DNA from: Ochrobactrum sp. Q0168
Lineage (GTDB): Bacteria > Pseudomonadota > Alphaproteobacteria > Rhizobiales > Rhizobiaceae
NCBI RefSeq assembly: GCF_016427605.1
Contig: NZ_JAELXQ010000008.1
Span: forward strand, 1-64,000
Length of the DNA: 64,000 bases
Direction: 5' to 3'
Numbering within the stretch: the stretch's first letter is position 1; each line of letters begins with the position of its first letter. The notes below the pieces were generated by a model, which did not search any database, was not told where the DNA came from, and saw only the letters and a list, made by a program, of their open reading frames with translations. Shown here piece after piece: positions 8,034 through 16,745 of the stretch. The position numbers and the translations under genes were made by a program.

Positions 8034-8882
8034 ATGAAACGTCTCATGAGCCGTCTGGCCAGCCGCAGCATTCTCGCTTCCTGTTTTGGCGTTCTTGCCC
8101 TTTCCGCCTGTACCACGGTGGATTACGATTTTTCCGATGTGAAAAAGCACGGCACGGTTGCCCGCATCCCGCCGCCATCAGGATCGGTAAAAGCCCCGCG
8201 CTTTGGCGACAGCGATCCGCATGACTGGACCGGCAAGACGCCATGGCACTATCCGATCCACGGCACCGACGTTTCAAAATATCAGGTCAACACCGACTGG
8301 AGCGCCGTGCGCGACAGCGGCATCTCCTTCGCCTTCATCAAGGCGACCGAGGGCGGTGATCGTCTGGACGACCGCTTCCTCGAGCACTGGAACGGCACCC
8401 GCGAGGCGGGCATTCCCCGCAGCGCTTATCATTTCTATTATTTCTGCCGTCCGGCCATCGAACAGGCGCGCTGGTATATCCAGAATGTGCCGCGCGATCC
8501 GTCCGCGCTGCCGCCGGTTCTCGATATGGAATGGAATCCGCAATCGCCCACCTGCAAATTGCGGCCCAATGCGGCTGTTGTGCGCAAGGAAATGCGCATC
8601 TTCCTTGCCGCGCTTGAAAAGCACTATGGCAAGCGCCCGATCATCTACACGACCGTCGATTTCTTCGACGACAACGACCTGCGCCAGATACCGGATTATC
8701 CATTCTGGCTTCGCTCGGTCGCCGGTCATCCGGATGAGAAATACGGCCCGCATCCGTGGACCTTCTGGCAATATACCGGCACGGGCGTCATTCCGGGCAT
8801 CAAGGGCGACGCGGACATCAATGTCTTCGCAGGCGACGCCGCCACATGGAAAAAGTGGCTGGAAAGCAACAAGGCCCGTTAA
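8034..8882 (+). CDS. GH25-family muramidase lipoprotein
   Basis: A 282-residue beta-1,4-N-acetylmuramidase (Chalaropsis-type lysozyme). The N terminus is a lipoprotein signal with lipobox ALSAC (Cys26). The GH25 barrel runs from about 75 to 275: HGTDVSKYQ with Asp79, FIKATEG, AYHFYYF, and the catalytic DxE pair Asp164/Glu166 in VLDMEWN; WTFWQYTGTG closes the fold. All catalytic residues are kept. A start at M5 (8046) is possible. It should act on murein from the inner or outer membrane face in the periplasm. A weak hairpin overlaps the stop codon (GGCCCGTTAAGACGGGCC). Confidence 0.9.
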   Translation: MKRLMSRLASRSILASCFGVLALSACTTVDYDFSDVKKHGTVARIPPPSGSVKAPRFGDSDPHDWTGKTPWHYPIHGTDVSKYQVNTDWSAVRDSGISFAFIKATEGGDRLDDRFLEHWNGTREAGIPRSAYHFYYFCRPAIEQARWYIQNVPRDPSALPPVLDMEWNPQSPTCKLRPNAAVVRKEMRIFLAALEKHYGKRPIIYTTVDFFDDNDLRQIPDYPFWLRSVAGHPDEKYGPHPWTFWQYTGTGVIPGIKGDADINVFAGDAATWKKWLESNKAR

Positions 8883-9118
8883 GACGGGCCTGTTTGACCT
8901 CACACATCAAGTTTTGCTTCATTTCCATGGCTTGTTGGGGCAATAGCTTAGCTCAACAGTTGCATTCTTCGTGATGCCGGTCTGGAACGAGCAATTTCCT
9001 GTGCTCCGGTACTCGAAAATTCACTCGCTTCGCCTCGGCCTGACGAATTTGCAACTATAGTGCTTGGCAATCCTTGGAAGGGACCTGTTGCTCCCTGCAA
9101 AACGAGTGTGAGTTACCG

Positions 9119-10357
9119 ATGAAGTTTGTTGCTTCCATCATGACAGTCGCCCTGCTCGCTTCGACCGCCGTGTCGCATGCGCAGACCGCCAGTGCCTCTC
9201 CGGCGCCTGCGGCTCCGACCGAAACTGCCGTCAACGCACCCAAGCCGGAATGCGAAACCGATCTTGGCCAGTGGATCGAAAATCTGGCCAAGGAAGCGCG
9301 CGAAGCCGGTGTCGGCGACAAGGGCATCAACGAACTGCACAAGGCATCGCTTGAGCAGAAGGTGCTCGACCGGGATCGCAAGCAGACTGTCTTCAACCTG
9401 ACCTTCACCGAATTTTCCAAGCGCCTCATCTCCGAAGCGCGCCTGAAAAAAGGTCAGGAAAATCTGATCAAATATGCCGATGTCTTCAAGAAAGTCGAAG
9501 ACACCTATGGTGTGCCGGGTCCCGTGCTCGCCGCCTTCTGGGGCCTTGAAACCGATTACGGCGCGATTCAGGGCGATTTCGACACGCTGAATGCGCTCGT
9601 CACCCTTTCCTATGATTGCCGCCGCCCGGACCTCTTCCGTCCGCAGCTGATCGCGCTGCTCAAGCTGTTCGACACGGGCGTTGTCGATGCCAGCACGACC
9701 GGCGCATGGGCTGGCGAAATCGGCATGATGCAGCTTTTGCCCAAGGATTATCTGGAGCGCGGCGTCGATGGCGACGGCGACGGGAAGGTCGATCTGAAGA
9801 ACAGCGTTCCCGACGCCATGATGACCGCCGGTCGCATGATTTCGGAACTCGGCTGGAAGCGCGGCCAGCCGTGGCTGGAAGAAGTGCGCATCACCAAGGA
9901 TCTGCCCTGGGAAGAAGCCATCCGCACCAATCGTAAGCCGCATTCCTGGTGGGCTGAGCAGGGTGTGACTGGCGTGAACGGCCCGCTCGGACCGGATGAC
10001 GGCGATGCCTCGCTGCTGCTTCCGCTTGGCCGCAAGGGCCCTGCCTTCCTGTCCTATGCGAATTTCGACGTCTTCGTCGAATGGAACAAGTCCATCGTCT
10101 ATGCGACGACCGCCGCCTATTTCGCGACGCGCCTTGCCGGTGCGCCTGCATTCGATCCCGGCAATCCCGTTCCGGGCCTGACGCAGGAACAGATGAAGGA
10201 GCTGCAAACCAAGCTTCAGGCACGCGGCTACGATATGGGCCCCAAGATCGACGGTGTTTACGGTCTCCTGACCCGCGATGCCGTGCGCGCCGAACAGATG
10301 CGGCTTGGCATGCCCGCCGATTCCTGGCCAACCCAGGAGCTGCTGGACAAGCTCTGA
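9119..10357 (+). CDS. MltB-type lytic murein transglycosylase with peptidoglycan-binding domain
   Basis: A 412-residue periplasmic enzyme. The ATG at 9119 begins a signal peptide cleaved near AVSHAQ at 21; frames upstream lack a signal. The SLT_2/MltB domain covers about 45-345 with the catalytic Glu144 in AAFWGLETDYGA, then GEIGMMQLLPKDYLERG. A PG_binding_1 repeat is at about 355-412 (MKELQTKLQARGYDMG, DGVYGLLTRDAVRAEQ). MltB proteins are usually lipoproteins, but no lipobox Cys is present, so this one should be soluble. A GC hairpin with T run at about 10368-10395 follows. Confidence 0.9.
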   Translation: MKFVASIMTVALLASTAVSHAQTASASPAPAAPTETAVNAPKPECETDLGQWIENLAKEAREAGVGDKGINELHKASLEQKVLDRDRKQTVFNLTFTEFSKRLISEARLKKGQENLIKYADVFKKVEDTYGVPGPVLAAFWGLETDYGAIQGDFDTLNALVTLSYDCRRPDLFRPQLIALLKLFDTGVVDASTTGAWAGEIGMMQLLPKDYLERGVDGDGDGKVDLKNSVPDAMMTAGRMISELGWKRGQPWLEEVRITKDLPWEEAIRTNRKPHSWWAEQGVTGVNGPLGPDDGDASLLLPLGRKGPAFLSYANFDVFVEWNKSIVYATTAAYFATRLAGAPAFDPGNPVPGLTQEQMKELQTKLQARGYDMGPKIDGVYGLLTRDAVRAEQMRLGMPADSWPTQELLDKL

Positions 10358-10367
10358 GTAACAATGA

Positions 10368-10395
10368 GGGCGCGGGCACCCCCCGCGCCTTTTCC
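10368..10395 (+). terminator. Terminator of the MltB-type gene
   Basis: Arms GGCGCGGG / CCCGCGCC with a short loop, followed by TTTTCC. Confidence 0.6.
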
Positions 10396-10427
10396 TTTCC
10401 GACACACCGACTGCGAATGCCTGCCCC

Positions 10428-11363
10428 ATGCTCACTACCCTGCTCGTCGTCCTGCCTGTATTTGCGCTGATTTTCTCCGGATGGGGCGCGTTCAAGCTGA
10501 AAATACTGGGGCCGCACGCCATTGCAGAACTGAACCGCTTCGTGGTCTATCTGGCGCTGCCTGCGCTTTTGTTCGACATCATGGCCAACACCCACGGCAG
10601 CGAACTCTGGCAGCCGGGCTTCATCGCCGTCTTCCTCTTGAGCAGCGTTATCGCCTTCGTCCTGCCCTTTCTGGTGCGGTTGCGCGGAAAGCTGCCGCTT
10701 GCCGATACGGCGCTCGACGGCCTCAACGCCGCCTACCCCAATACAGGCTATATGGGCATTCCGCTGTCGATGATCGCTTTCGGTTCCGGCGTTCTGGTCG
10801 CAACCACCATTTCGATGATCATCACCGTTTGCGTCACCTTCGCCTTTGCGATCATCCTGATCGAAATCGGCCTGCAAACCGAGAAGAAACCGTTTCATCT
10901 CGCCTGGAAAGTCATTCGCTCCCTCATCCGCAATCCGCTGCTTCTTGCACCGGCGCTTGGAGCGATCTTCTCTTTCCTCGGGCTGACGATCCCCGCCCCT
11001 GCCGAAACTTTTCTGAAAATGCTCGGCGGCGCTGCATCGCCCTGCGCGCTTGTGGCGCTCGGCCTGTTCCTCGCGCAGTCGCGCAAGGTTGAGCGCGAAA
11101 GCGTCAACGCCATTGCCTTCCTCGTTTCGGTCAAGCTGATCGTCCAGCCGCTCGCCACATGGCTGCTTGCGGTCTATGTTTTCGGATTGCCGCCGCTGAT
11201 GGCTGAGAGCGCTGCCCTTCTCGCCGCCTTGCCGACGGGCACCGGCCCTTTCATGCTCGCCGAACATTACCGGCGCGAGGCGGCCATCACCTCCAATGTC
11301 ATTCTCTATTCGACGGTGATTTCGGTGGTGACGCTCTCCGCTTTTCTCGCCCTGATCCGCTGA
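10428..11363 (+). CDS. AEC-family transporter (auxin efflux carrier type)
   Basis: A 311-residue inner-membrane permease with about ten hydrophobic segments in two five-helix halves. Family marks are LNRFVVYLALPALLF in the first half, NAAYPNTGYMGIPL and ALGAIFSFLGL in the middle, and the Pro-rich LPTGTGPFMLAEHYRR near the C terminus. Bacterial AEC members move small organic anions such as malate, malonate or amino acids; the substrate cannot be told here. It is 70 bp from the MltB-type gene and apparently transcribed alone. Confidence 0.85.
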   Translation: MLTTLLVVLPVFALIFSGWGAFKLKILGPHAIAELNRFVVYLALPALLFDIMANTHGSELWQPGFIAVFLLSSVIAFVLPFLVRLRGKLPLADTALDGLNAAYPNTGYMGIPLSMIAFGSGVLVATTISMIITVCVTFAFAIILIEIGLQTEKKPFHLAWKVIRSLIRNPLLLAPALGAIFSFLGLTIPAPAETFLKMLGGAASPCALVALGLFLAQSRKVERESVNAIAFLVSVKLIVQPLATWLLAVYVFGLPPLMAESAALLAALPTGTGPFMLAEHYRREAAITSNVILYSTVISVVTLSAFLALIR

Positions 11364-11633
11364 CCAGAAACGGGATTTCGCCCCCGGAACATTGTGTGAA
11401 TTGTGGCTATTTCCCCGTAAATCCTGTCAGTTCTGTGTCTTTTTCATGAAATGTGAACAGATTTTTGCGGTCAGAAATTTCAATAACTTAGGTGGTAAAC
11501 AGAAGGTTTTTTTCGCAATCACGCCAAGTTGCAGCACGAAATCTTCTTTTGTTCGCGGCTTTTTGCGCTTAGATTCCAGTCTCTACCAGCGCGCGCCGGG
11601 CACTTGTCGGGCGCATATGAAGGAGACAGACCG

Positions 11634-11720
11634 ATGGGACTGACACGATCTTTGAATGTCCTCATGATCTGTGCAGCATTTGCATTTGTTGCAGCGTTGA
11701 TAGCAGGCGTCATACCGTAA
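11634..11720 (+). CDS. 28-residue single-helix membrane peptide
   Basis: ATG at 11634 follows a near-perfect ribosome site (AAGGAGACAGACCG). The peptide has a short polar start (MGLTRS) and then one hydrophobic helix to IAGVIP. A strong terminator follows at 11786, so the message is a free-standing unit with a roughly 270-bp leader region. Such small proteins are easily missed. The strong ribosome site, helix and terminator support it; no function can be given. Confidence 0.6.
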   Translation: MGLTRSLNVLMICAAFAFVAALIAGVIP

Positions 11721-11785
11721 AGCTGACGCATCAAACCTTTACGGCGACACCGGTTTCGAGGATAGACCGGTCTCGCAAGAAACAG

Positions 11786-11815
11786 AAAGCCCGCCATTTC
11801 GGCGGGCTTTTTCTT
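11786..11815. terminator. Terminator between the small peptide gene and metF
   Basis: Arms AAAGCCCGCC / GGCGGGCTTT with loop ATTTC and T runs on both strands; serves the plus-strand peptide gene and minus-strand metF. Confidence 0.8.
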
Positions 11816-11830
11816 GGTTATGCGAAGCTT

Positions 11831-12742
11831 TTATGCAGGCTCCAGAGCCGCTTCCGACTTCGGGCGAATGCCGATCATATGGCAGATCGCAAAGGGAAGA
11901 TCGGCGCGGTTCATCGTATAGAAATGGAAGTCCTGCACGCCGCGTTCGATCAGGTCCATGACCTGTTCGGCGGCAATGGCCGCAGCCACCAGCTGATGCG
12001 TCTGCGGGTCGTTGTCCAGCCCGTCGAAACGCTCTGCCAGCCAGGCTGGAATATGCGTCGCCGAACGGGCGCAGAAATTCTTGACCTGCTTGAAATTATG
12101 CACCGGCAACACGCCCGGAACGATCGGGATATAAATCCCGGCGCGGCGCACCCGCTCGACATAACGCTCATAGAGATCGTTTTCGAAGAAGAACTGCGTG
12201 ATGGCGCGGGTGGCGCCAGCGTCCACCTTGCGCTTCAACATGTCGATATCGGTCGCGAAATCCGGGCTTTCCGGGTGCTTTTCCGGATAGGCGGAAACCG
12301 AAATGTCGAAATCCGCAATCTGACGCAGGCCGCCGACCAGATCAGCGCCATTCAGATAACCGCCGGTTGTCGGCACATATTTTTCGCCAATACCCGCAGC
12401 CGGGTCACCGCGCAACGCCACGAAACGGTTGACGCCAAGATCGGCGAACTCGCGCACCACGCGGTCAACTTCCTCGCGTGTTGCATCCACACAGGTCAGA
12501 TGTGCAGCAGGCTGAATATCGGTTTCCTTGAGGATACGCGCGACGGTGCGGATTGTGCGTTCCCGCGTGGAGCCGCCCGCGCCATAGGTGACGGACACAA
12601 ATTCCGGTTGCAAAGGCGCCAGCCGTGTGACCGTTTCCCAAAGGCGCTGTTCCATTTCTTCCGACTTCGGCGGAAAGAATTCGAACGATACCCGGGTGGT
12701 CTGGCCGACATCCGGTCGGCGGGAAAGACCATAAAAACCCAT
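11831..12742 (-). CDS. metF: 5,10-methylenetetrahydrofolate reductase
   Basis: A 303-residue FAD enzyme reducing methylene-THF to 5-methyl-THF, the methyl donor for methionine synthase. The (beta/alpha)8 barrel motifs are plain: SFEFFPPKS, VSVTYGAGGS (N-terminal strands), LTCVDATREEV, ALRGDP (folate and FAD contact), FFFENDLYERYVERVRRAGI, and IVPGVLP. I start at the ATG at 12742; the GTG one codon earlier is less likely. The ATG shares a base with the TGA of the upstream ArsR-methyltransferase gene, so the two are translationally coupled and probably co-regulated with the methionine/SAM cycle. Confidence 0.95.
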   Translation of the reverse strand: MGFYGLSRRPDVGQTTRVSFEFFPPKSEEMEQRLWETVTRLAPLQPEFVSVTYGAGGSTRERTIRTVARILKETDIQPAAHLTCVDATREEVDRVVREFADLGVNRFVALRGDPAAGIGEKYVPTTGGYLNGADLVGGLRQIADFDISVSAYPEKHPESPDFATDIDMLKRKVDAGATRAITQFFFENDLYERYVERVRRAGIYIPIVPGVLPVHNFKQVKNFCARSATHIPAWLAERFDGLDNDPQTHQLVAAAIAAEQVMDLIERGVQDFHFYTMNRADLPFAICHMIGIRPKSEAALEPA

Positions 12743-13761
12743 CACACTGTCTCCGTCATGCTTGATTCATTCGTTGCCGGATCGGCAATGAGAAGACGCG
12801 GATCGCGCGCAAGCCAAAGCTTGACGGTCAGTCCCTCATCTCCGCTTGCGCCTTTCGGGCTTAATTCCAGCGTCTTTTCAGGCTCAAGGCCTGCATCCTT
12901 CATCCAGCCCAGCATCTGCTCGTCGCTGAAGCCAAGGCGTAAATGCGCGTGATCCTCGCGCAGGAATTCGAGCGTGTGCGGCGCAAAATCCACGATCAGC
13001 AGACGACCGTTCGGGCGCAGCGCCCGCGCGCCTTCACGGATCGCCGCAAGCGGATCGTCCAGAAAATGCAGCACCTGATGGATCGTCACCAGATCGAAGC
13101 TCTCCCGCTCGACCGGCAGGGCATAAACATCGCCCTGGCGCACCTGCGCATTGCCAATGGCTGCAAGATCGAGATTGGCACGTGCTACGGCCAGCATGTC
13201 GCGATTGATATCGATGCCAAGACCGCGCGCATAAAGCGGCGCGAAAAGTTCCAGCAACCGCCCGGTGCCGGTGCCGACATCAAGCATGGCCTGAAATGGC
13301 TTCTCGCCGACAATCTTCTTGAGTGCGGTTTCAACCGCATTTTCCGAAACATGCAGCTTGCGGATTTCGCCCCAGCTGCCCGCATTGGCACTGAAATAGG
13401 CCGCAGCTTTTTCCTGACGGCTGGATTTCACCTGCGAAAGCCGCTCCAGATCGCGCTCGACCAGCGCATCGGAGCGATCGAGCCGCTCCAGAAGCCCGCG
13501 CGCCAGATCGCCGCTGATCGCATTATCCGCCAGCCGGAAATAGGCCCACGCCCCTTCCTGATAGCGGTCGATGAGATCGGCTTCGCCAAGAAGCTTGAGA
13601 TGACGCGACACACGCGGCTGCGACTGGCCGAGAATGGTCGTCAGATCGGAAACCGTCAGGTCTCCCCGCGCCAGAAGCGCCAGAATGCGCATACGGCTTG
13701 GCTCTGCCACCGCCTTCAGCACATCCACCATCTGATCGAGTTGCAACTGCAAACCGGCCAT
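12742..13761 (-). CDS. ArsR-family regulator fused to a SAM-dependent methyltransferase domain
   Basis: About 339 residues from the ATG at 13761; the frame runs on upstream but that part is non-conserved-looking and covers the operator. An ArsR winged helix lies at about 5-95 (VAEPSRMRILALLARGDLTVSDL, then QSQPRVSRHLKLL as recognition helix). There is no CxC metal motif, so it is not a metal sensor. A class I methyltransferase fold follows from about 155 (MLDVGTGTGRLLELF). Coupling to metF suggests it senses SAM or SAH and controls methionine-cycle genes, as ArsR-type SahR/SamR regulators do in other proteobacteria. Whether the methyltransferase domain is catalytic or only a ligand sensor is not visible. 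Confidence 0.85.
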   Translation of the reverse strand: MAGLQLQLDQMVDVLKAVAEPSRMRILALLARGDLTVSDLTTILGQSQPRVSRHLKLLGEADLIDRYQEGAWAYFRLADNAISGDLARGLLERLDRSDALVERDLERLSQVKSSRQEKAAAYFSANAGSWGEIRKLHVSENAVETALKKIVGEKPFQAMLDVGTGTGRLLELFAPLYARGLGIDINRDMLAVARANLDLAAIGNAQVRQGDVYALPVERESFDLVTIHQVLHFLDDPLAAIREGARALRPNGRLLIVDFAPHTLEFLREDHAHLRLGFSDEQMLGWMKDAGLEPEKTLELSPKGASGDEGLTVKLWLARDPRLLIADPATNESSMTETV

Positions 13762-13805
13762 GTCCTCAAGCTCTTCCGCTGCGATGCAGCCTTGGCTGCG
13801 ATCAA

Positions 13806-13825
13806 AAACATATAAAGATATGTTT
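13806..13825. promoter_or_regulatory. Palindromic operator candidate of the ArsR-methyltransferase/metF operon
   Basis: Perfect inverted repeat AAACATAT-AAAG-ATATGTTT, 45 bp before the regulator start codon, in the divergent region with the DUF2293 gene. Size and AT-rich arms fit an ArsR-family dimer site; autoregulation is inferred. Confidence 0.6.
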
Positions 13826-13917
13826 ATATGGAAAGGCGTTCCTACGCAAGCGCTTTTCATGGCAGAATGAACGGAGCTGGGGATTCGTTCACAGCAGATG
13901 CAGGAAAGGAAAGCGCC

Positions 13918-14241
13918 ATGGGTGCAAGCACGACGCGTCAAAAGGCCATTGCCAAATCGCTCACATTGCTGCTCCCGGCGGTTCCCTATTCGGACTCGGA
14001 ACCAATCAGGGCTGCGGCTCTTGCCCCGCATATGAAGGCCCTGCCGCCATCGACGGCGGTTTGGCTGGCAACAGTGGCGCATGTGCGCCATGCCCATACC
14101 GATTACGACGCGCTGCGCGACGACGGATATGACAAGGATTCCGCGCGCTTCTTCGTGCTCGATGCGATCAACGCCAAGCTGACCGAGTGGCGCGCGACCC
14201 GGCTTTTGTCGCCGGAGGACGACGAAGCGGTGGAGATGTGA
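13918..14241 (+). CDS. DUF2293 family protein
   Basis: A 107-residue protein whose middle carries the DUF2293 signature: LKALPPSTAVWLA-like core, then TVAHVRHAHTDYDALRDDGYD and ARFFVLDAINAKLTEW. The ATG at 13918 has AGGAAAGGA upstream. The family is common and conserved in Rhizobiales, has no known role, and its His/Asp/Tyr-rich HVRHAHTDYD motif suggests a nucleic-acid or metal function, which is a guess. It diverges from the ArsR-methyltransferase operon. Confidence 0.85.
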   Translation: MGASTTRQKAIAKSLTLLLPAVPYSDSEPIRAAALAPHMKALPPSTAVWLATVAHVRHAHTDYDALRDDGYDKDSARFFVLDAINAKLTEWRATRLLSPEDDEAVEM

Positions 14242-14266
14242 AAACGCCGCCCGGAGGCGGCGTTTT
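14241..14266. terminator. Bidirectional terminator, DUF2293 gene / MFS permease
   Basis: Arms AAAACGCCGCC / GGCGGCGTTTT between convergent genes. Confidence 0.8.
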
Positions 14267-14268
14267 GA

Positions 14269-15609
14269 TCAATCTACGGAACCATGCCCCTGCAGATAAC
14301 CGTGCTTGCGCGGGTTCGGCATGAAGATGCTGACCGCGAAGACGATGACCATCATGACGGTCACATACCAGAAGAAGCCGCTTTCCATCCCCTGCTGCTT
14401 GAACCACAGCGCAACATATTCCGCCGTGCCGCCAAAAAGCGCATTGGCGATGGCATAGGAGAAGCCTACGCCAAGCGCGCGCACTTCCGCCGGGAAAAGT
14501 TCGGCTTTCACGATACCGCTGATGGACGTGTACATACTCACCACGGCCAGTGCGATCACGATATAGATGAAGGCCATGGTCGAGCTCTGCACCGAGCCGA
14601 TCAGCGTCATCAACGGAATGGTGGTGAGGATGGAAATGCCGCCAAAGCCGATCATCATGGTCTTGCGGCCAATCTTGTCGGACAAAGCGCCGAACAGCGG
14701 CTGCATCAGCATATAGGCCAGCAACACGAAGGTCATCGTTTCGCTGGCGGTTTCCTTGCTCATGCCAGCCGTATTGACCAGATATTTCTGCATATAGGTG
14801 GTGAAGGTATAGAAGGCGAGCGAACCGCCTGCCGTGAAGCCCACGACAACCAGAAACGCCTTGCGGTGATGTTTCCAGATGGTGGCGAAGCTGCCGGCAG
14901 CCTTGCTGCTGCGGGTTTCTTCCGTGGTCGTTTCATGCAGCGTGCGGCGCAGATAGAGCGCCACAATGGCTGCCAGACCGCCGATTGCAAACGGGATGCG
15001 CCAGCCCCAGGCGTGAAGCTGCTCGGATGTGAGCATGAACTGGAGAAGCACGATCACCAGAACGGCCAGAAGCTGGCCGCCGATCAGCGTGACATATTGA
15101 AACGACGAGAAGAAGCCGCGACGCCCTGCGAGCGCCACTTCGCTCATATAGGTCGCTGTCGTGCCATATTCGCCCCCGACCGAAAGCCCCTGCAACAGGC
15201 GCACGATCAGCAACAGCACCGGAGCCAGAACGCCAATCGAGGCGTAGGTCGGCAGGATGGCGATGGCAAACGAGCCGAAACACATCATGGTGACGGAAAT
15301 CAGCATCGATGTGCGGCGTCCAAGCTTGTCGGCAATACGGCCGAACAGCCAGCCGCCGATCGGGCGCATCAGAAAGCCTGCCGCGAAAATCGCAGCCGCA
15401 TTCAAAAGCTGGCTGGTCTGATCCTCGGCGGGGAAAAACTGCGCTGCGAAGTAAAGCGCCCCAAACGAATAAACATAGAAATCATACCATTCGACCAGAT
15501 TGCCCGAGGCGCTGGCCACAATCGCATAGACACGACGGCGCGTATCGTGGGCGTCATGCGCCGCTTCGACCTCGCCATTGGCATCGACATGCGTTCCTGC
15601 ATTGCTCAT
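14269..15609 (-). CDS. MFS permease, metabolite:H+ symporter (MHS) family
   Basis: A 446-residue, twelve-helix inner-membrane transporter. MHS marks are [12 protein letters not shown] in TM1, [14 protein letters not shown] in the loop 2-3, [20 protein letters not shown] in TM4-5, and [10 protein letters not shown] in the second half. The nearest characterised members are the 2-oxoglutarate (KgtP), proline/betaine (ProP) and shikimate permeases; KgtP-like is most likely, but substrate is not fixed by sequence. The ATG at 15609 has GGGAG upstream; a TTG five codons earlier is possible. Confidence 0.85.
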   Translation of the reverse strand: MSNAGTHVDANGEVEAAHDAHDTRRRVYAIVASASGNLVEWYDFYVYSFGALYFAAQFFPAEDQTSQLLNAAAIFAAGFLMRPIGGWLFGRIADKLGRRTSMLISVTMMCFGSFAIAILPTYASIGVLAPVLLLIVRLLQGLSVGGEYGTTATYMSEVALAGRRGFFSSFQYVTLIGGQLLAVLVIVLLQFMLTSEQLHAWGWRIPFAIGGLAAIVALYLRRTLHETTTEETRSSKAAGSFATIWKHHRKAFLVVVGFTAGGSLAFYTFTTYMQKYLVNTAGMSKETASETMTFVLLAYMLMQPLFGALSDKIGRKTMMIGFGGISILTTIPLMTLIGSVQSSTMAFIYIVIALAVVSMYTSISGIVKAELFPAEVRALGVGFSYAIANALFGGTAEYVALWFKQQGMESGFFWYVTVMMVIVFAVSIFMPNPRKHGYLQGHGSVD

Positions 15610-15922
15610 GTTAAAAACTCCCAAAAGCGGATTCTGCTACCCACATCGAACGACAGCGATAATGTTGGATGAAGCGCACCGTTACAAGATTGCCCGCTAA
15701 TTTGCTAAATTAGCGCAGGTCCAGAATGCGACCAGACCATAGGTGCAAAATCGTTTGTATGCAATCTATCGATCTATAACCAACAGCAAAGCGGACGATG
15801 GTCACTGACCCGCTACCGCCTGCCGCAGTTCTTTGAAATAATTGGAAAAACCCTCAATCAATCCGGCCAACGACATCAGGAGCGCCAATCACATCCCCGT
15901 GTAGTGGCCGGTTTCGGCATGA

Positions 15923-16690
15923 TTATCGCTTCTGGATAACCATGAAGATACGAGGGAATCGAAGCAGCACCTTACCGTCACGGGTCGCCGGATAATGCGG
16001 CGCGATGCGCGCCTTATAGGCTGCGAGATAGGCCGCCTGTTCGTCCGCATCCAGCGGATCGAGGAACGGCCTGAGGCCAGTGCCCTTGACCCATTCCACT
16101 ATGGCATCGACGCCTGCGAGCGGGTGATTATAGATCGTATGCCAGATATCGATCCGCGCCGCATCGGCGGCGAAAGCATCGTAATAGGTGGCGACCGGCG
16201 GCAAGGCCCCCCTGCCCGTCTTGCCGATCTTGGCCGCAAAAGGCGCGGTCTTGGCCACGTCGCGCATCCCGATATGGGTTTGTTCGCCCATATTATCCGG
16301 CATCTGGATCGCCAGAAACGCACCCGGTTGCAGCAGAGACAAAAGCCGCTGCAACTGCTCGATATGGTCGGGTAGCCACTGGAAGACCGCATTGGAGAAC
16401 AGCACGTCCGTTTCGGCATCGGGCTCGAAACTGGCGGCATCCCCGATGAAGAACTCTACATCCGGCAGTCGGGCCTTCGCCTTGGCGATCATATCCGGCG
16501 AGGTGTCGAAGCCCGAAATCTGCGCGTCCGGCCAGCGCTCGACCAGAAGCTCGGTCGAATTGCCGGGTCCGCAACCGATATCCACCACCTTGCGCGGCGC
16601 GGTCAGGGGTATCTGTGCCAGAAGATCGCGCGCCGGGCGGCTGCGTTCATCTTCGAACTTCAGATACTGTTTTGCGGACCAGTCTTTCAT
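15923..16690 (-). CDS. tam: Trans-aconitate 2-methyltransferase
   Basis: A 255-residue SAM methyltransferase that esterifies trans-aconitate, a spontaneous by-product of cis-aconitate that inhibits aconitase. Tam features are the N-terminal [28 protein letters not shown], motif [41 protein letters not shown], and [17 protein letters not shown]. Length agrees with E. coli Tam (252). The ATG at 16690 has GGAAACAGG ahead of it; the TTG six codons earlier would put the ribosome site inside the gene. Cytosolic, apparently monocistronic. Confidence 0.92.
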   Translation of the reverse strand: MKDWSAKQYLKFEDERSRPARDLLAQIPLTAPRKVVDIGCGPGNSTELLVERWPDAQISGFDTSPDMIAKAKARLPDVEFFIGDAASFEPDAETDVLFSNAVFQWLPDHIEQLQRLLSLLQPGAFLAIQMPDNMGEQTHIGMRDVAKTAPFAAKIGKTGRGALPPVATYYDAFAADAARIDIWHTIYNHPLAGVDAIVEWVKGTGLRPFLDPLDADEQAAYLAAYKARIAPHYPATRDGKVLLRFPRIFMVIQKR

Positions 16691-16713
16691 CCTGTTTCCT
16701 TTCGACAAATGAA

Positions 16714-16738
16714 AAGGCCGGTGCGATGCACCGGCCTT
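16714..16738 (-). terminator. Terminator of ettA
   Basis: Arms AAGGCCGGTGC / GCACCGGCCTT with a GAT loop and a T run on the minus strand, immediately after the ettA stop and before tam. Confidence 0.8.
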
Positions 16739-16745
16739 AAAATCA

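Noticed and set aside
9113-11267. Long minus-strand frames opposite the MltB and AEC genes
   Set aside because: Low-complexity charged translations typical of antisense frames in GC-rich genes.
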